The position numbers were made by a program, and so were the translations under genes. From the NCBI RefSeq assembly GCF_963930625.1, contig NC_089249.1, positions 126,078,480 to 126,142,479 on the forward strand: a stretch of DNA of 64,000 bases, read 5' to 3'. This document shows positions 21,828 through 33,222 of the stretch, one piece after another. This stretch comes from Muntiacus reevesi. Taxonomy: Eukaryota; Chordata; Mammalia; Artiodactyla; Cervidae. Numbering within the stretch: the first letter of the stretch is position 1; the number at the start of each line of letters is the position of its first letter. The notes under the pieces are model-generated. The model was not told where the DNA came from, ran no database searches, and worked only from the letters and a program-made list of their open reading frames with translations.

Positions 21828-22456
21828 AAGAATCTGGATCAAACTGAGGTTGCCTGTAAAGTTGTTCTGTGGCAACAAGGTACACTTTCTGAAATAATCA
21901 TCTCATACACCTCTATTATATTTTCTGGATACTATCCTGCTGTGCAGTAGTAGATAAACAAAAATCATTATGTCATCGGGATTCACCAGTTACTCAAAAT
22001 TAAGAAAACAAGCATTGTGACTCATATATAGAAGCTTAAATTTCTATATCCGTTCATGAAAAAGGTGACTATGCACAGGTAAGGAAATTATCACTCAAGA
22101 ATTTAATTCACTCACTCTGTATATAATAAATTATGTTGTAGATATCGTCCTCTAATACATTGTAATTGCTTGTCTGCTTTAGTAATTATGACTTATAGCT
22201 TCTTTGCATACATATTTTCTTTTATTTTATTAGTAGAGATAGAATTAAACAATGAATTTTGTAGTGTAATAAAAAGACTAAACTTGAATCAAATTTTTAA
22301 ATACAAATTATAATGTCTAGATGTCATGTTCAGAATATATTCATTCTACCTGATGTAATTAAGAGTTGAAATACAATAATGATGGATCAAATTCTAACTA
22401 AATATATTAATTAAACTGATTTCAGAGAATTTATTATTTTCATGTTTTTGTTTCAG
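21828..22456. other. ADGRL4 intron, no recognised feature
   Basis: AT-rich intron with no assignable repeat, ending at the acceptor tttcag before the next exon. Confidence 0.5.
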
Positions 22457-22573
22457 CTCTCAAAGCTTTCTTTTTTGATTCACATCACATGAAATATATT
22501 CATCCCCATATGAATATGGATGGAGATAATATAAAGATATTTCCAAAGAGAAAAACTGCATATGATTCAAATG
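22457..22573 (+). CDS. ADGRL4 coding exon: GAIN domain
   Basis: Acceptor tttcag (AG 22455-22456), donor gtagga (22574, weaker than consensus); 117 bp, phase 1 to 1. The protein reads ALKAFFFDSHHMKYIHPHMNMDGDNIKIFPKRKTAYDSN, then a glycine split over the junction. This is the basic/aromatic strand-rich part of the GAIN domain in ADGRL4. Confidence 0.94.
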
Positions 22574-25259
22574 GTAGGACTTTGAAAAGCTTTTAAACAA
22601 TATTTCAATGTTTTGCAATAAATACCATACATTTGCTTGTATCATATGTGCTTATAACATGTGTGGTTTTCTATAGAAAAATGCTTTCTGTTTATACATA
22701 GAAATTCTGTATTTGTATTTGAGATTTTTATTATGATAAAAATACCTGGGGAGGATTTTAGCTCATATTCTTCTTGACCTTGACACTCCAAATCTGTAAT
22801 TATCTAATATTGTTAGGATCCCAGTGGAAATATACAAAGGAACTGTGATTTTATTCCTCATTTTGCACCAGGCAGTAGATGCTATAATTTTCATAAAATC
22901 CTTTTAACAGTTCTTCTTCGGAAATCCTTCATATTCCTCATTGTGAGCCTGAATTTGGGATTGTGTGAGGAAGACGAATAGAAATAGTTTTCAAAAAAGG
23001 TAGAAAGTTTTGTTTAAGCTTGAATTTCTCTTCTGTTCATTTCTTAGTCTTTGTACAGTAACTCTTCAACTAAACTAAAGGCAGGGTTTCTTAAGAAATG
23101 TGATATAAGAGTGCTAGTACTTTATAATAATAAATATATTATTTAATAGTAATAGTACTATTAAATGTAATAGTACTTTATAAAGCAGATGACTTTATAA
23201 TTATCTACCTAATATCATTTTATGGACAATAAAACTAAAGCACAAGCAGTTAATGGATTTGTCTCTGTATACGTTTAACAGATAATACAGAACTAAAACT
23301 TGAAGGGAAGGAGTTAACATAGAAATCAGCCCTGACCAGATTTCCCTTGTCACCTAACCACAGACAAGCTAGCAGCTGCTCTTCTGGTTTAACCATTTGT
23401 CTGTCCTCAGACAACCCTGCTGATAATAGAAATATTGTTGTTCTCACATAGGTCAAAATATATTACCTAAAGAAAGCATTAATATAATATTTTCTCAAAG
23501 CAAGTATAGGTGATCATACATAAAATGGAAAATCTATGTAATAATACACATATGTCACTTTATGGACATCATTTTATTTAAAAAAATACATTGTCTTTAT
23601 TGTTAAAAAGCAATTTGTGCTTTCATTCTCAGAAAAAATATCCTTTAAAAAATATTTTTACAGCACTAATGGGAAATGTTTTTCTAATCTATTGATATTA
23701 TCCTCTCAATTTTTTTCTTGTCATTTTTTATTTAAAAGTAGGGAACAGATGGCCATAAAAAAAGCAAAAATAACTAAGCCATACTGCTATTGAACCCATG
23801 GTTCTTACCCCATTATATCATATTCTAATTAACCAAGCACACACATAATATTTAGGAGCAAATCCTAAGAATGTGTTAAACTGTTGTATTTTCAAAGACA
23901 ATTTGAGTAGGATTTAGAAACACGAGAATAAAGACATTGAAAATACTTATCATAGTGACAGATGATAAAATTGTCATAGAATTAATATCTCAAAGAGATC
24001 CTGTTTGAGTGTACGGTAGGTTTGTTATATTTCATAATCATGCATGCAAACTCTGACATTTGAAAGGGACAGTAATACTGACTCAAGAATGCAGTGGAAG
24101 AAAATTTGTTTTCCTCAAGGTTGAATCTTTAAAAGAAGGACAAGTTAACAAACTGATCAAACCCATTCAATGATGTCTACATGCAATTATTCATTTATTG
24201 ACAAAATCCGTTAATGACAACATGCATTAGTTAAAAGCTGCATAATGTCATTAGTAGGAAAATACAGGAGGCACAGATGAATTTTTAATATTTTTTATTA
24301 CTGAATTTGGTGTCTGTTGTTAATGAATGAACTAGTTTACAAAAATAGATACAGAACTGATATGAAAGTTAAAAGCCAGATCAGGCCTAGAATTAGTGAG
24401 AAATTATGGAAATTAAAATAGGTTCCAAATGATAAAAATGAACAAATATTAAAACTATATTCAGGAAAAAAAATGTAAAAGATATTTTGAACCATTCCAT
24501 GTGGTATGCATCTTCTTTTACCCAAAATTGATATTAAAAAATAGTTTCCTTTAGAAAGGATAGGAGTGATTCATAGTTTTAAACCCATGTTATCTTCATG
24601 CTCCTTCATTTGATTTTGAACCATCCCCTCCTACAACCTCTGAGAAGTTGCTTTTGCATGAACTTGTTCAACTGGACTAGGCCAGGTTCACCTAAGAGGT
24701 TTCCAGGTTCTGCTTCTGACCCAGGTCTGTCCATAGCAAATGCTGGGTTAGTTGCCAATCTCCTAGAGCCATCATAATTTCGCTAGCTCAAACATGGTAT
24801 ACTAACATTATTTATCTGAGCTGGCAGTTTAAGAAAATATGTAACATATCTGAATGTCAGCAAGACTGTTAGTGGTGTCTTTGGTACCTTTCTAGACTGA
24901 GATACAAAACATAGTGATATACTTTTGCAAATTCTAGCTCACATAATGATATCCAAAGAATACTATTTACCAATGAATATATTAAATAAATTGTGATGTG
25001 GATAGTTCCAGCTTTGTATCACAGTCCTTTGTTTTTGAGACATTGTCAACATTTGTATTAATGATTGTGATTAATTTATGCTTTTCAGATTATTTACTGG
25101 TGTCACAACATTGAGGAAACAAATGAATATGATAGAGTTATTCCTAAGTTGTCAAAGAATCAAAGCAAGCATATAATGTTTCCAGTTAATAAGTATAGCA
25201 ATAATCATCTTAATATAGCATCTTAAATTTTACAGACAACTCTCTCATATAATGACATT
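22574..25259. other. ADGRL4 intron, no recognised feature
   Basis: About 2.7 kb of AT-rich sequence without a SINE or LINE that I can name. This is the longest repeat-poor stretch within the coding half of the gene. Confidence 0.5.
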
Positions 25260-25400
25260 ACGTGATCTCCATCTTATCCAAGTAAATAATCAGGGGGAAT
25301 ATCACTATTCACTCATGATGTTTTACATGAGAATGTTCAAGTTTACCCAGGAATAGACAAGTATAAGCCATGACTAAAACCAGAACTTCTAATTCTAAAT
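25260..25400 (+). repeat. MIR-like fragment, degenerate
   Basis: The spacing 'tctccatcttatccaagtaaa', 'gttcaagtttacccaggaat', 'ctaaaaccagaacttctaat' recalls the MIR 3' half. It is highly diverged. Confidence 0.35.
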
Positions 25401-25549
25401 AAATAAATTCTGAATATAAATTCCTCAATTTACTGTCTATTATTCTATACAGCAGAGAAGTTACATGACCTAAGTGAAAATGGAAATCTTAAAAGACAAT
25501 AGATGCTGATGTTGAGTTGTTCACACAATTAATATCAGCGATAATGAAC

Positions 25550-25810
25550 TGCTACAAAAACCGAGGCAATTTGAGATCCGTTAAAGTAGGTCTAGCGGCA
25601 TCCAGGCTAAGGAAAAAATAGTCATGAGATAGTATGGACTGATCTGGTAACAGTCTTGGGTTATCTGCTGATGTGCTGCATCTGGGGAGTGTGAGGGTGC
25701 GGATAAATGGCTGCCTCGAAAGACAATAAATTCCCTCCCCTGAGACTGCATAACTGTATGTCATCAGTGTAAATAGGAAACATCGCAGTGGGTGTGACAT
25801 GGAGCTAGTG
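25550..25810. other. Unassigned CpG-bearing segment
   Basis: This stretch is GC-richer than its surroundings and keeps several CpG dinucleotides (ccgagg, tccgtt, agcggc, tgcgga, tcgaaa, atcgca) in otherwise CpG-depleted intron. It has no splice-flanked frame. It could be an unrecognised old LTR or transposon, or an intronic regulatory element. Confidence 0.35.
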
Positions 25811-26208
25811 GCATCTACACCTCTTCAGTTATAAACTTTCTTAACACTATAAATCTTTTTTGTTATACTGTAATTTTTTACCAGTATCTTTCTAATTCGT
25901 ATACTTGCCCAGCAAAGTAGTAAGTCAAGATTTTATTTTTCAAGTAAGTGTACTTAACACCTTGCTTCTTACTCAGCACTTGTATATAATTTATCTAGGA
26001 CAAAATTTCTTCTAACTATAATTTGTGCCAGGGAAATGCTACAGTCCATGATCAGAGTCATAGGAGTCAGAGAACCTGTTTTAATATTGTTTGATGATGT
26101 GAGCATAGATATAATAAGACCCACATTCCAGTATCTGGGAATGTGTACAACTGCCTCTTTTATGTTTATTTTAAGAATTTTTTCTGAATACCTTTATTTG
26201 ATTGACAG

Positions 26209-26411
26209 GCAGTGTTGCAGTTGCATTTTTATATTATAAGAGCATTGGTCCTCTGTTTTCATCATCTGACAACTTATTGGAACCTCAAAGTTATGATAAA
26301 GCTGAAGAAGAGGGAAGAGTCATCTCTTCAGTAATTTCACTCTCAATTAGCTCAAACCCACCCACATTATATGAACTTGAAAAAGTAACATTTACATTAA
26401 ATCACATAAAG
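26209..26411 (+). CDS. ADGRL4 coding exon: GAIN domain subdomain B
   Basis: Acceptor ttgacag (AG 26207-26208), donor gtaagt (26412); 203 bp, phase 1 in and 0 out. It reads SVAVAFLYYKSIGPLF...VISSVISLSISSNPPTLYELEKVTFTLNHIK. Alternating hydrophobic beta strands (VAVAFLYY, VISSVISLSI, VTFTLNHI) are typical of GAIN subdomain B. Compared with the human protein as I remember it, DNLLEPQ is one residue shorter (DNFLLKPQ). Confidence 0.95.
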
Positions 26412-26595
26412 GTAAGTTGAAATTCCAGTGACTATTGATTATTATTGTGAAACTTTCAAAGAAATTAGTTTTTTGTTATTGTTGTTGTTGCATCACTTTA
26501 ATTGTATGTGAATTCTTGAGTTTAAACCTACAAATTCAAGATCAAATTAAAAGAGTAAAGTGATTTCAGCTAATTTTTCTATAAAATATTTTGAA

Positions 26596-26969
26596 GTCCT
26601 CCCCAGTGGCTCAGAATTTGCCTGCCAAAACAGGAGACAAGGGTTCGATCCTTGGTCTGGGAAGATCCCACATGCCACAGAGCAACTAAGCACTTGCATC
26701 TCAACTATTGAGGCTGTGCTCTAGGGCCCAGGAACTGCAACTATTGAGCCCACATGTTCCCAGCTACTGAAGCCCACATCCTAGAGGCCATGCTCTGCAA
26801 CTAGAGAAGCCACTGCAAAGAGAAGCCCACACAAGGCAGCTAAAGAATAGCCCTTGCTTGCTGAAAGCAGAGAAAGCCCACACAGCAGTGAAGATCTGTC
26901 ACGGCCAAATATATTAATAAATGATATCTATTTAAAAAAACTGTATATCTAAAAATAAATAAAAACAGC
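26596..26969 (+). mobile_element. CHR-1 type tRNA-derived SINE
   Basis: The head 'ccccagtggctcagaatttg' with a B-box 'ggttcgatcc' is followed by the repeated 'gaagccca' body ('agagaagccactgcaaagag', 'agagaaagcccacacagcag') and an A-rich taaataaa tail. It is an older artiodactyl SINE family, diverged, without a clear target-site duplication. Confidence 0.82.
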
Positions 26970-27586
26970 TTGGTACTTTCAGTGCTTTTTAGACTTTCTA
27001 ATGAATACCAAAGAATTTTATGTATTTGATCTCTGAAATTAAACTACAATTTAGTTTTAAAAGTACATTGTTCATTTTGGAAGTCTCTGTACCTTCAAGG
27101 CATAAGTTATAAAAATATATCAAAGAGATAAATATTACTTTTGTAATGAGGGAAATGTTTGGTTAGTAATTGTCATGTAAAACAATATTTGAAGGGATTT
27201 AGGTGCTGATTACAGTGAAATCATGGAGAAGTTCATTTTTTTCCCTAAAGAAATCATCTGAGACCACTTTACTCTTTTATTGCTATTCTAAATTTTTTTT
27301 CAAATCCATACATAATTAAAACCATACAATGAAAAAAAATATGATTAGAAATATTCAAGCATTTAGGTTTTTTACAGACCTAAAAGTGAACGGGGAAACA
27401 CGAAATCATATTGTTTGCTGCATACTGTTGATGGTTTCTTGGGCTTTCAATTGAATTTCAGTCCTAGTACATGATTAAAGTGCCTCAGAAGCTCCATTTA
27501 GAGAACCTTGAAGCTGGGCAAGGTTGTCATGCAAATTGAAAATTGTATTTGCATGTTTATGGGAAACAAGGGACTCAAAGAACATA
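26970..27586. other. ADGRL4 intron, no recognised feature
   Basis: AT-rich; no exon or named repeat seen. Confidence 0.45.
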
Positions 27587-27897
27587 TAGTCAGCCTTCCA
27601 TATCCACAGGTTCCACATCCATGAATTCAACCAAACACAGATGGAAAATATGAGGGGAAAAAATTCAAGAAAGTTTCAAAAAGCAAAACTTGAATTTACT
27701 GCAGGCCATCAATTATTTACAAAGCATTTACAATTTATTGTGTATTATAAGTAATCTAGAGATGATTTAAAATATATGAGAAGATGTGCATAAATTAGAT
27801 GCAAACACTATTTCACGGAAGTGACTTGAGCATCTGTGGTTTTCAGAATGCACAGGAGTCCTGGAATCAATCACCTGTAGCTATCAAGGGACCACGG
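27587..27897 (+). mobile_element. MER2 (Tigger-family) DNA transposon
   Basis: Opens 'tagtcagccttccatatcca' and closes 'caagggaccacgg', with internal 'ttataagtaatctagagatg' and 'ggaagtgacttgagcatctg'. It is flanked by TA on each side (27585-27586 and 27898-27899), as expected for Tc1/mariner-class elements. Noncoding MITE-size copy. Confidence 0.82.
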
Positions 27898-28144
27898 TAT
27901 ATACTTACATACAGTCCAGATGTGTCACTGTAAAGAAAGACGTCCAATTTAGAGAGAAATTAAAGTGTATAGAAAATCCAAATAACTAGTAGCTCAGACC
28001 TAAACATTGATAGGCATTCTGTTGAGGGAAAAAGAAGGTGTGAAATGTTTTAAGAATGGAAATTAAGTTTAGATATTTTCAGATACTAAATGCAAAAGAC
28101 CTTTTGATCCTAGGGAAAAAAATGTTGTTCTTTTACATGGTTCA

Positions 28145-28350
28145 TGGTCTTTCTATGCTATTTTAATTGGAGTATAATTGCTTTACAATATTGTTTTAGT
28201 TTCTTCTGTATAATAAAGTGAACCAGCTATATATGTGTAAATTCCCCTCCCTCTTGAACCCCCTCCCACCCCACCCCCCATCCTGCCCATCTAGGTCATC
28301 CAGAGCATTCAGCTCAGCTCCCTATGCTAGCAGCAGTTTCCCACTAGCTA
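28145..28350 (-). mobile_element. Older L1 3' UTR, host of a nested stack
   Basis: Read on +: 'ttttaattggagtataattg', 'gtgaaccagctatatatg', 'cccatctaggtcatccagag', 'agtttcccactagctatttt'. This is an L1 3' UTR in minus orientation. Its next words ('ctattttacacatggtagtg') are found only at about 31539-31562, so what lies between was inserted later. Confidence 0.78.
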
Positions 28351-28356
28351 TTTTCT

Positions 28357-28984
28357 TGTGGTCCTTTAATGGACCGAACCTGGTGGTATGGAGTCGACGA
28401 TAAGAAAGTAAAAGAGAGAGGCTGATATTCCCTGGTTTATGCAGAGGACCAATAAAGCCCTTGACACGGGACTTGGATCGCTCACGAAGGCACCAGGCAC
28501 CCTCTCGAGGTGGTGGAAGGCACAAAGTGCCTTCTCGAGAGGGTCTTAGAAGCCCGGGCAGGAAAGTGAGCACAGCGGGTCTCCAAGCTCCAGAGAGTCA
28601 GCCAGAGAAAGAGAGAGAGAGAGAAACAAAAAAGCTCTGATGGAGCAAAGGTGCTTTAATGATTTTTCTATGACTATATATAGGCTGTGGTACAAGAAAC
28701 TTCCTTCGGGAATGATAGAGATCAGAAAACCAAACGTACAGCAACCGTTACCAAGGGAACAAGGGGTAAAGTTAGTCACAAGGTCAGGAGACAATCCATA
28801 TCTCAAGAAAGGGGAGCAAGACTACGCAGTTTTGTCCTAAAGAGAATGTTTACTGAAGGAGACCCAAGCCTGCCTCACACGATGACCTCAGTCCCTGGGA
28901 GCAGCGCGCTGTTCCGCTTGAAGAGGGACAAAGGACTCATGAGAGACAGCACGTAGGAATCCTCCCGTCAAACATTCCCTGACA
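28357..28984 (-). mobile_element. Solo endogenous retrovirus LTR, ERV2-like
   Basis: On the minus strand it begins TGTCAGGGAATG and ends GGACCACA, with TG/CA termini. It carries a TATA-like box (ctatatatagg, 28675-28685) and ATTAAA motifs (28655-28660 and near its end). It is far more GC- and CpG-rich than its surroundings, which suggests a fairly recent insertion. Neighbouring ctattt/ctatct words may be a 6-bp duplication with one mismatch. No viral genes are attached; it is a solo LTR. Confidence 0.78.
28499..28544. promoter_or_regulatory. Stem-loop in the LTR leader region
   Basis: An outer 11-bp stem (accctctcgag with ctcgagagggt) encloses an inner 7-bp stem (aaggcac with gtgcctt) around an AAA loop, with a one-sided bulge gtggtgg. 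Seen from the minus strand it lies about 130 bases after the TATA-like box, so it would be in the transcribed R/leader region. Confidence 0.65.
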
Positions 28985-29010
28985 CTATCTTACATTTTTG
29001 TTTTTATTAT

Positions 29011-29936
29011 TCAGTTACTCAGTCATGTTTTACTCTTCGAAACCCCATGGACTGCAGCACAACAGGCTTCCCTGTCCTTCATCATCTCCCAGAGCTTGCT
29101 CAAACTCATGTCCATTGAGTCGGTGATGCCATCTCATCCTCTGTCGTCCCCTTCTCCTGCTTTCAATCTTTCCCAGCATCAGGGTCTTTTCTAATGAGTC
29201 AATTCTTTACATCAAGTGGCCAAAGTATTGGAGCTTCAGTTTCAGTATCAGTTCTTCCAATGAATATTCAGTTTATTTCTTTTAGGAGTGACTGGTTTGA
29301 TCTCCTTGCTGTCCAAGAGACTCTCAGGAGTCTTCTCCAACACCACAATTAAAAAGCGTCAAATCTTTGGCATTCAACCTTCTTTATGGTACAGTTCTCA
29401 CATCCATACATGACTACTGGAAAAACCATAGCTTTGACTAGATGGACCTTTGTTGACAAAGTAATGTCTCTGCTTTTTAATACGCTGTCTAGGTTGGCCA
29501 TAGCTTTTCTTCCAAGGGGCAGGTGTCTTTTAATTTCGTGGCTGCAGTCACCATCCGCAGTGATTTTGGAGCCCCAAAAATAAAGTCTGTATTTCCATTT
29601 TTTCCCCATCTATTTGTCATGAAGTGATGGAACTGGATACCTTGATCTTAGTTTTCTGAATGTTGAGTTTTAAGCCAGCCCTTTTACTCTCCTCTTTCAC
29701 CTTCATCAGGAAGCTCTTTAGTTCTTCACATTCTGCCATAAGGGTGGTGTCATCTGCATATCTGAGGTTATTGATCTTTCTCCCTGCAATCTTGATTCCA
29801 GCTTGTGCTTCATCCAGCCTGGCATTTCACATGATGTACTCTGCATATAAGTTTAATAAGCAGAGTGACAGTATACAGCCTTCACATACTCCATTCCCAA
29901 CTTGGAACGAGTCTGTTGTTCCATATCTGATTCCAA
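29011..29936 (-). mobile_element. BovB LINE 3' part, interrupted by L1
   Basis: Minus-strand BovB from the 'cagttactcagtcatg' tail through 'gtcggtgatgccatctcatc' and up to the reverse-transcriptase codons (reverse translation LRYADD region near 29755). It stops at ctgttgcttctt (29937-29948), where an L1 has inserted. It resumes at 31089. Confidence 0.9.
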
Positions 29937-29948
29937 CTGTTGCTTCTT

Positions 29949-31076
29949 TTTTTTTTCCCCATTTATTTTTATAAGTTGGAGGCTAATTACTTTACAATAT
30001 TGTGGTGGTTTTTGCCATACATTGGCATGAATCAGCCATGGATTTACATGTGTTCCCCATCCCGATCCCCCCTCCCACCTCCCTCCCCACCCCATCCCTC
30101 TGGGTCTTCCCAGTGCACCAACCCCGAGCACTTGTCTCATGCATTCAACCTGGGCTGGTGATCTGTTTCACCCTTGATAATATACATGTTTTGATGCTGT
30201 TCTCTCAAAACATCCCACCCTCGCCTTCTCCCACAGAGTCCAAAAGTCTGTTCTGTACATCTGTGTCTCTTTTTCTGTTTTGCGTATAGGGTTATCGTTA
30301 CCATCTTTCTAAATTCCATATATATGTGTTAGTATACTATATTGGTCTTTATCTTTCTGGCTTACTTCATTCTGTATAATGGGCTCCAGTTTCATCCGTC
30401 TCATTAGAACTGATTCAAATGTATTCTTTTTAATGGCTGAGTAATATTCCATGGTGTATATGTACCACAGCTTCCTTATCCATTCATCTGCTGATGGGCA
30501 TCTAGGTTGCTTCCATGTCCTGGCTATTATAAACAGTGCTGCGATGAACATTGGGGTGCACGTGTCTCTTTCAGATCTGGATTCCTTAGTGTGTATGCCC
30601 AGAAGTGGGATTGCTGGGTCATATGGCAGTTCTATTTCCAGTTTTTTAAGAAATCTCCACACTGTTCTCCATTGTGGCTGTACTAGTTTGCATTCCCACT
30701 AACAGTGTAAGAGGGTCCCTTTTCTCCACACCCTCTCCAGCATTTATTGCTTATAGACTTTTGGATAGCAGCCATCCTGACTCGTGTGTAATGGTACCTC
30801 ATTGTGGTTTTGATTTGCATTTCTATGACAATGAGTGATGTTGAGCATCTTTTCATGTGTTTGTTAGCCACCTGTATGTCTTCTTTGGAGAAATGTCTGT
30901 TTAGATCTTTAGCCCATTTTTTGATTGGGTCACTTATTTTTCTGGAATTGAGCTGCAGGAGTTGCTTGTATATTTTTGAGATTAATCCTTTGTCTGTTTC
31001 TTCATTTGCTATTATTTTCTCCCAATCTGAGGGCTGTCTTTTCACCTTGCTTATAGTTTCCTTTGTTGTGCAGAAG
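29949..31076 (-). mobile_element. 5'-truncated ruminant L1 nested in BovB
   Basis: A poly-T start (poly-A on minus), L1 3' UTR, then the end of ORF2. The perfect 12-bp duplication ctgttgcttctt at 29937-29948 and 31077-31088 matches the uninterrupted BovB sequence, proving insertion into BovB. It is about 1.1 kb. Confidence 0.95.
30309..30662 (-). pseudogene. L1 ORF2 C-terminal fragment
   Basis: 117 codons reading ELPYDPAIPLLGIHTKESR and EWIRKLWYIYTMEYYSAIKK, the standard C-terminus of L1 ORF2 (after the reverse transcriptase). Upstream ORF2 words (EEIANKHMKRCSTSL-like) continue in a different frame at 30683-31045, so a frameshift splits the remnant. No endonuclease or polymerase domain is present. 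Confidence 0.88.
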
Positions 31077-31088
31077 CTGTTGCTTCTT

Positions 31089-31306
31089 GACCTGCAAATA
31101 GATTTTGCAGGAGACAGGTAAGGTGGTCTGATATTCCCATCACTTTAAGAATTTTCCACAGTTTGTTGTGATCCACACAGTCAAAACTTTAGTGTAGTCA
31201 GTGAATTGAAGTAGATGTTTTTTTTTGTTTTTTTTTTTCCTGGAATTCTCTTGCTTTTTCTGTGGCCTAATGGATGTTGGCAATTTGATCTCTGGTTTCT
31301 CTGCCT
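31089..31306 (-). mobile_element. BovB LINE, continuation beyond the nested L1
   Basis: Resumes with 'gacctgcaaatag' and continues 'agaattttccacagtttgtt', 'gatgttggcaatttgatctc', then stops at 'tctctgccttgcc' because this copy is 5'-truncated. Confidence 0.88.
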
Positions 31307-31315
31307 TGCCTATGT

Positions 31316-31535
31316 GATGGTAGTTTGGTTTAGTCACTAAGTCATGTCCAACTCTTGTGACCCTGACTGTAGCCCACCAGGCTCCTCCCTCCATGGGATT
31401 TCTCAGGCAAGAAGTACTGGGGGGTATTTCCTCAGTATTTCCTTCTCCAGGGGTTTTTCCTGACCCAGGGATCAAACCTGGGTCTTCTGCATTGCAGGCA
31501 TATTCCTTACCGATTGAGCCACTAGAGAAGCCAAT
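31316..31535 (-). mobile_element. Bov-tA SINE
   Basis: Minus-strand copy from 'gtttagtcactaagtcatg' to 'tgagccactagagaagcc'. It is only 28 bp from an oppositely oriented Bov-tA, with L1 3' UTR words between them. Confidence 0.87.
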
Positions 31536-31562
31536 ACTATTTTACACATGGTAGTGTACATA

Positions 31563-31768
31563 TGGGCTTCCCTACTGACTCAGTAAAGAGTCAGCCTGCA
31601 ATGGGGAGACCTGGATTTGATCCCTGGGTCAGGATGATCCTCTGGAGAAAGGAATGGCTACCCACTCCAGTGTTCTTGCCTGGAGAATCCCAAGGACAAA
31701 AGAGCCTGGTGGGATTCAGTCTGTGGGATCACAAGAGTCGGACACGAATTAGTGAAACCACCACCAAT
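31563..31768 (+). mobile_element. Bov-tA SINE
   Basis: Plus-strand copy from 'gggcttccctactgactcag' to 'gaattagtgaaaccaccacc'. It forms a head-to-head inverted pair with the SINE at 31316-31535. Confidence 0.87.
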
Positions 31769-31839
31769 ATTTTCTTTAATGAATATTTAATCTGAAGATT
31801 TTGTTTGACTCTGTTTTACTCCACTTATCAATGATTTGT

Positions 31840-32045
31840 TGTTGTTGTTGTTTAGTCACTAAGTTGTGTCCAACTCTTTTGCAACCCCATGGACTGTAGT
31901 CTGCCAGGCTCCTCTGTCCGTGGGATTTCCCAGGCAAGAATACTGCAGTGGGTTGCCATTTCCTTCTCCAGGGGATCTTCGCAACTCAGAAATCAAACCT
32001 ACATCTTCTGCTTGGCAGACGGATTCTTTACCACCGAGCCACCAG
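31840..32045 (-). mobile_element. Bov-tA SINE
   Basis: Minus-strand copy with a tail seen as (tgt)n at 31840-31853 and the tRNA-like end 'ccgagccaccag'. Confidence 0.88.
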
Positions 32046-32399
32046 ATCTTAAATACAGTTTTGACATATCTTAGTCTCAACACAATACCCACTTCACAGG
32101 GCTCTTTGAAGGAGGAAATTAAACAGAGTGGGTGAGACAGCACCTGGTTAACCTTAAATTGTTACATAATTGTAAATAGTGTTATTTCTATAAGATAAAC
32201 TAGCATAGATATATAGCATTCTATGACTAACTTATTAAAACTTACAGTGCACTAGGTATTGTGTTGTGATTAGTTAACATTAATATATGATAAGGAGAAC
32301 TCTGCCATTTATTGAACAATCATCCTTAGTCTATTTGATCAGCCCCTGTGATCTATGATCTTATACTCACCACACTTTGCCTCATTCATTATTGGAACT

Positions 32400-32735
32400 A
32401 CATTGGCTTCTAGATATTTTTGGAAGACCTTTGTTGAGTCTCACTTCAGAACTTTTCTATTTTCCATTCCAACTGTCAAAACCCTCTGTTCCCTAGTCTT
32501 TAGGGCTCACTGTCCCTTAATTGGAGTGTTTTCTTAAACATCTTTTCCTGTAAGAAGCCTCCTCAGATTAATCCTGTTCTCATTTCCCTGGCTTATTTAA
32601 TAATTTCTCCTCTTCTCGTTAGAATGTAAAGTCAGCAATACAAACACTTTTTTTTGTTTTGTTCAGTGTTTTATTTTTACACCTGGATCAATGACTAACA
32701 GCTAGTGCATACTCAATTATTGTTGAAGATAATAA
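32400..32735 (+). repeat. L2 LINE 3' end
   Basis: L2 order: 'agcctcctcagattaat', 'ttagaatgtaaagtcagc', 'ttttgttcagtgttttat', 'aatgactaacagctagtgca', 'tcaattattgttgaa'. Old copy with approximate ends. Confidence 0.6.
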
Positions 32736-32772
32736 AGCTATGTCATGCACCATTCTAGATGAGGTACATGAT

Positions 32773-32978
32773 AGTGCTCCGTCGTGTCTGACTCTTTGGT
32801 ACCCCACGGTCTGTAGCCCTTCAGGCCCTCAGTCCATGGAATTTTCCAGGCAACAGCATGAGTAGGTTGCCATTTCCTCCTCCAGGGGATCTTCCTGACT
32901 CAGGAGTTCAACCCTGGTCTCCTGCATTTCCTGCATTCGCAAGCAGATTCTTTATGAGTTAGCCACCTGGGAAGCCCC
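32773..32978 (-). mobile_element. Bov-tA SINE
   Basis: Minus-strand copy from 'agtgctccgtcgtgtctgac' to 'agccacctgggaagcccc'. Flanks tacatgat (32765-32772) and tacgtgat (32979-32986) form an 8-bp duplication with one CpG-type mismatch. Confidence 0.88.
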
Positions 32979-33222
32979 TACGTGATCTCAGTTGATAATA
33001 ATTCTCACAACTACATGAAATAGAGTTGATAAAATATAGCATGGTTGTAGTATAAACTTCAATTCTTTCCACAACAGCAGCACTCTCTTATTAGTGTTGA
33101 TTTTATGCTTTACCTTTTAGGCGTGGTTTTAATTATATTGTTATGAAAAATAGTATTTTAAATATAACTGAATGATTTCGATGTGTAACTTTTTTCTCAT
33201 CAGTAAAATGTCTCTTTTTCAG

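Noticed and set aside
28546..28956. Overlapping open frames within the LTR on both strands as viral genes
   Set aside because: They lie wholly in a solo LTR, lack similarity to viral proteins that I can see, and are explained by its GC content.
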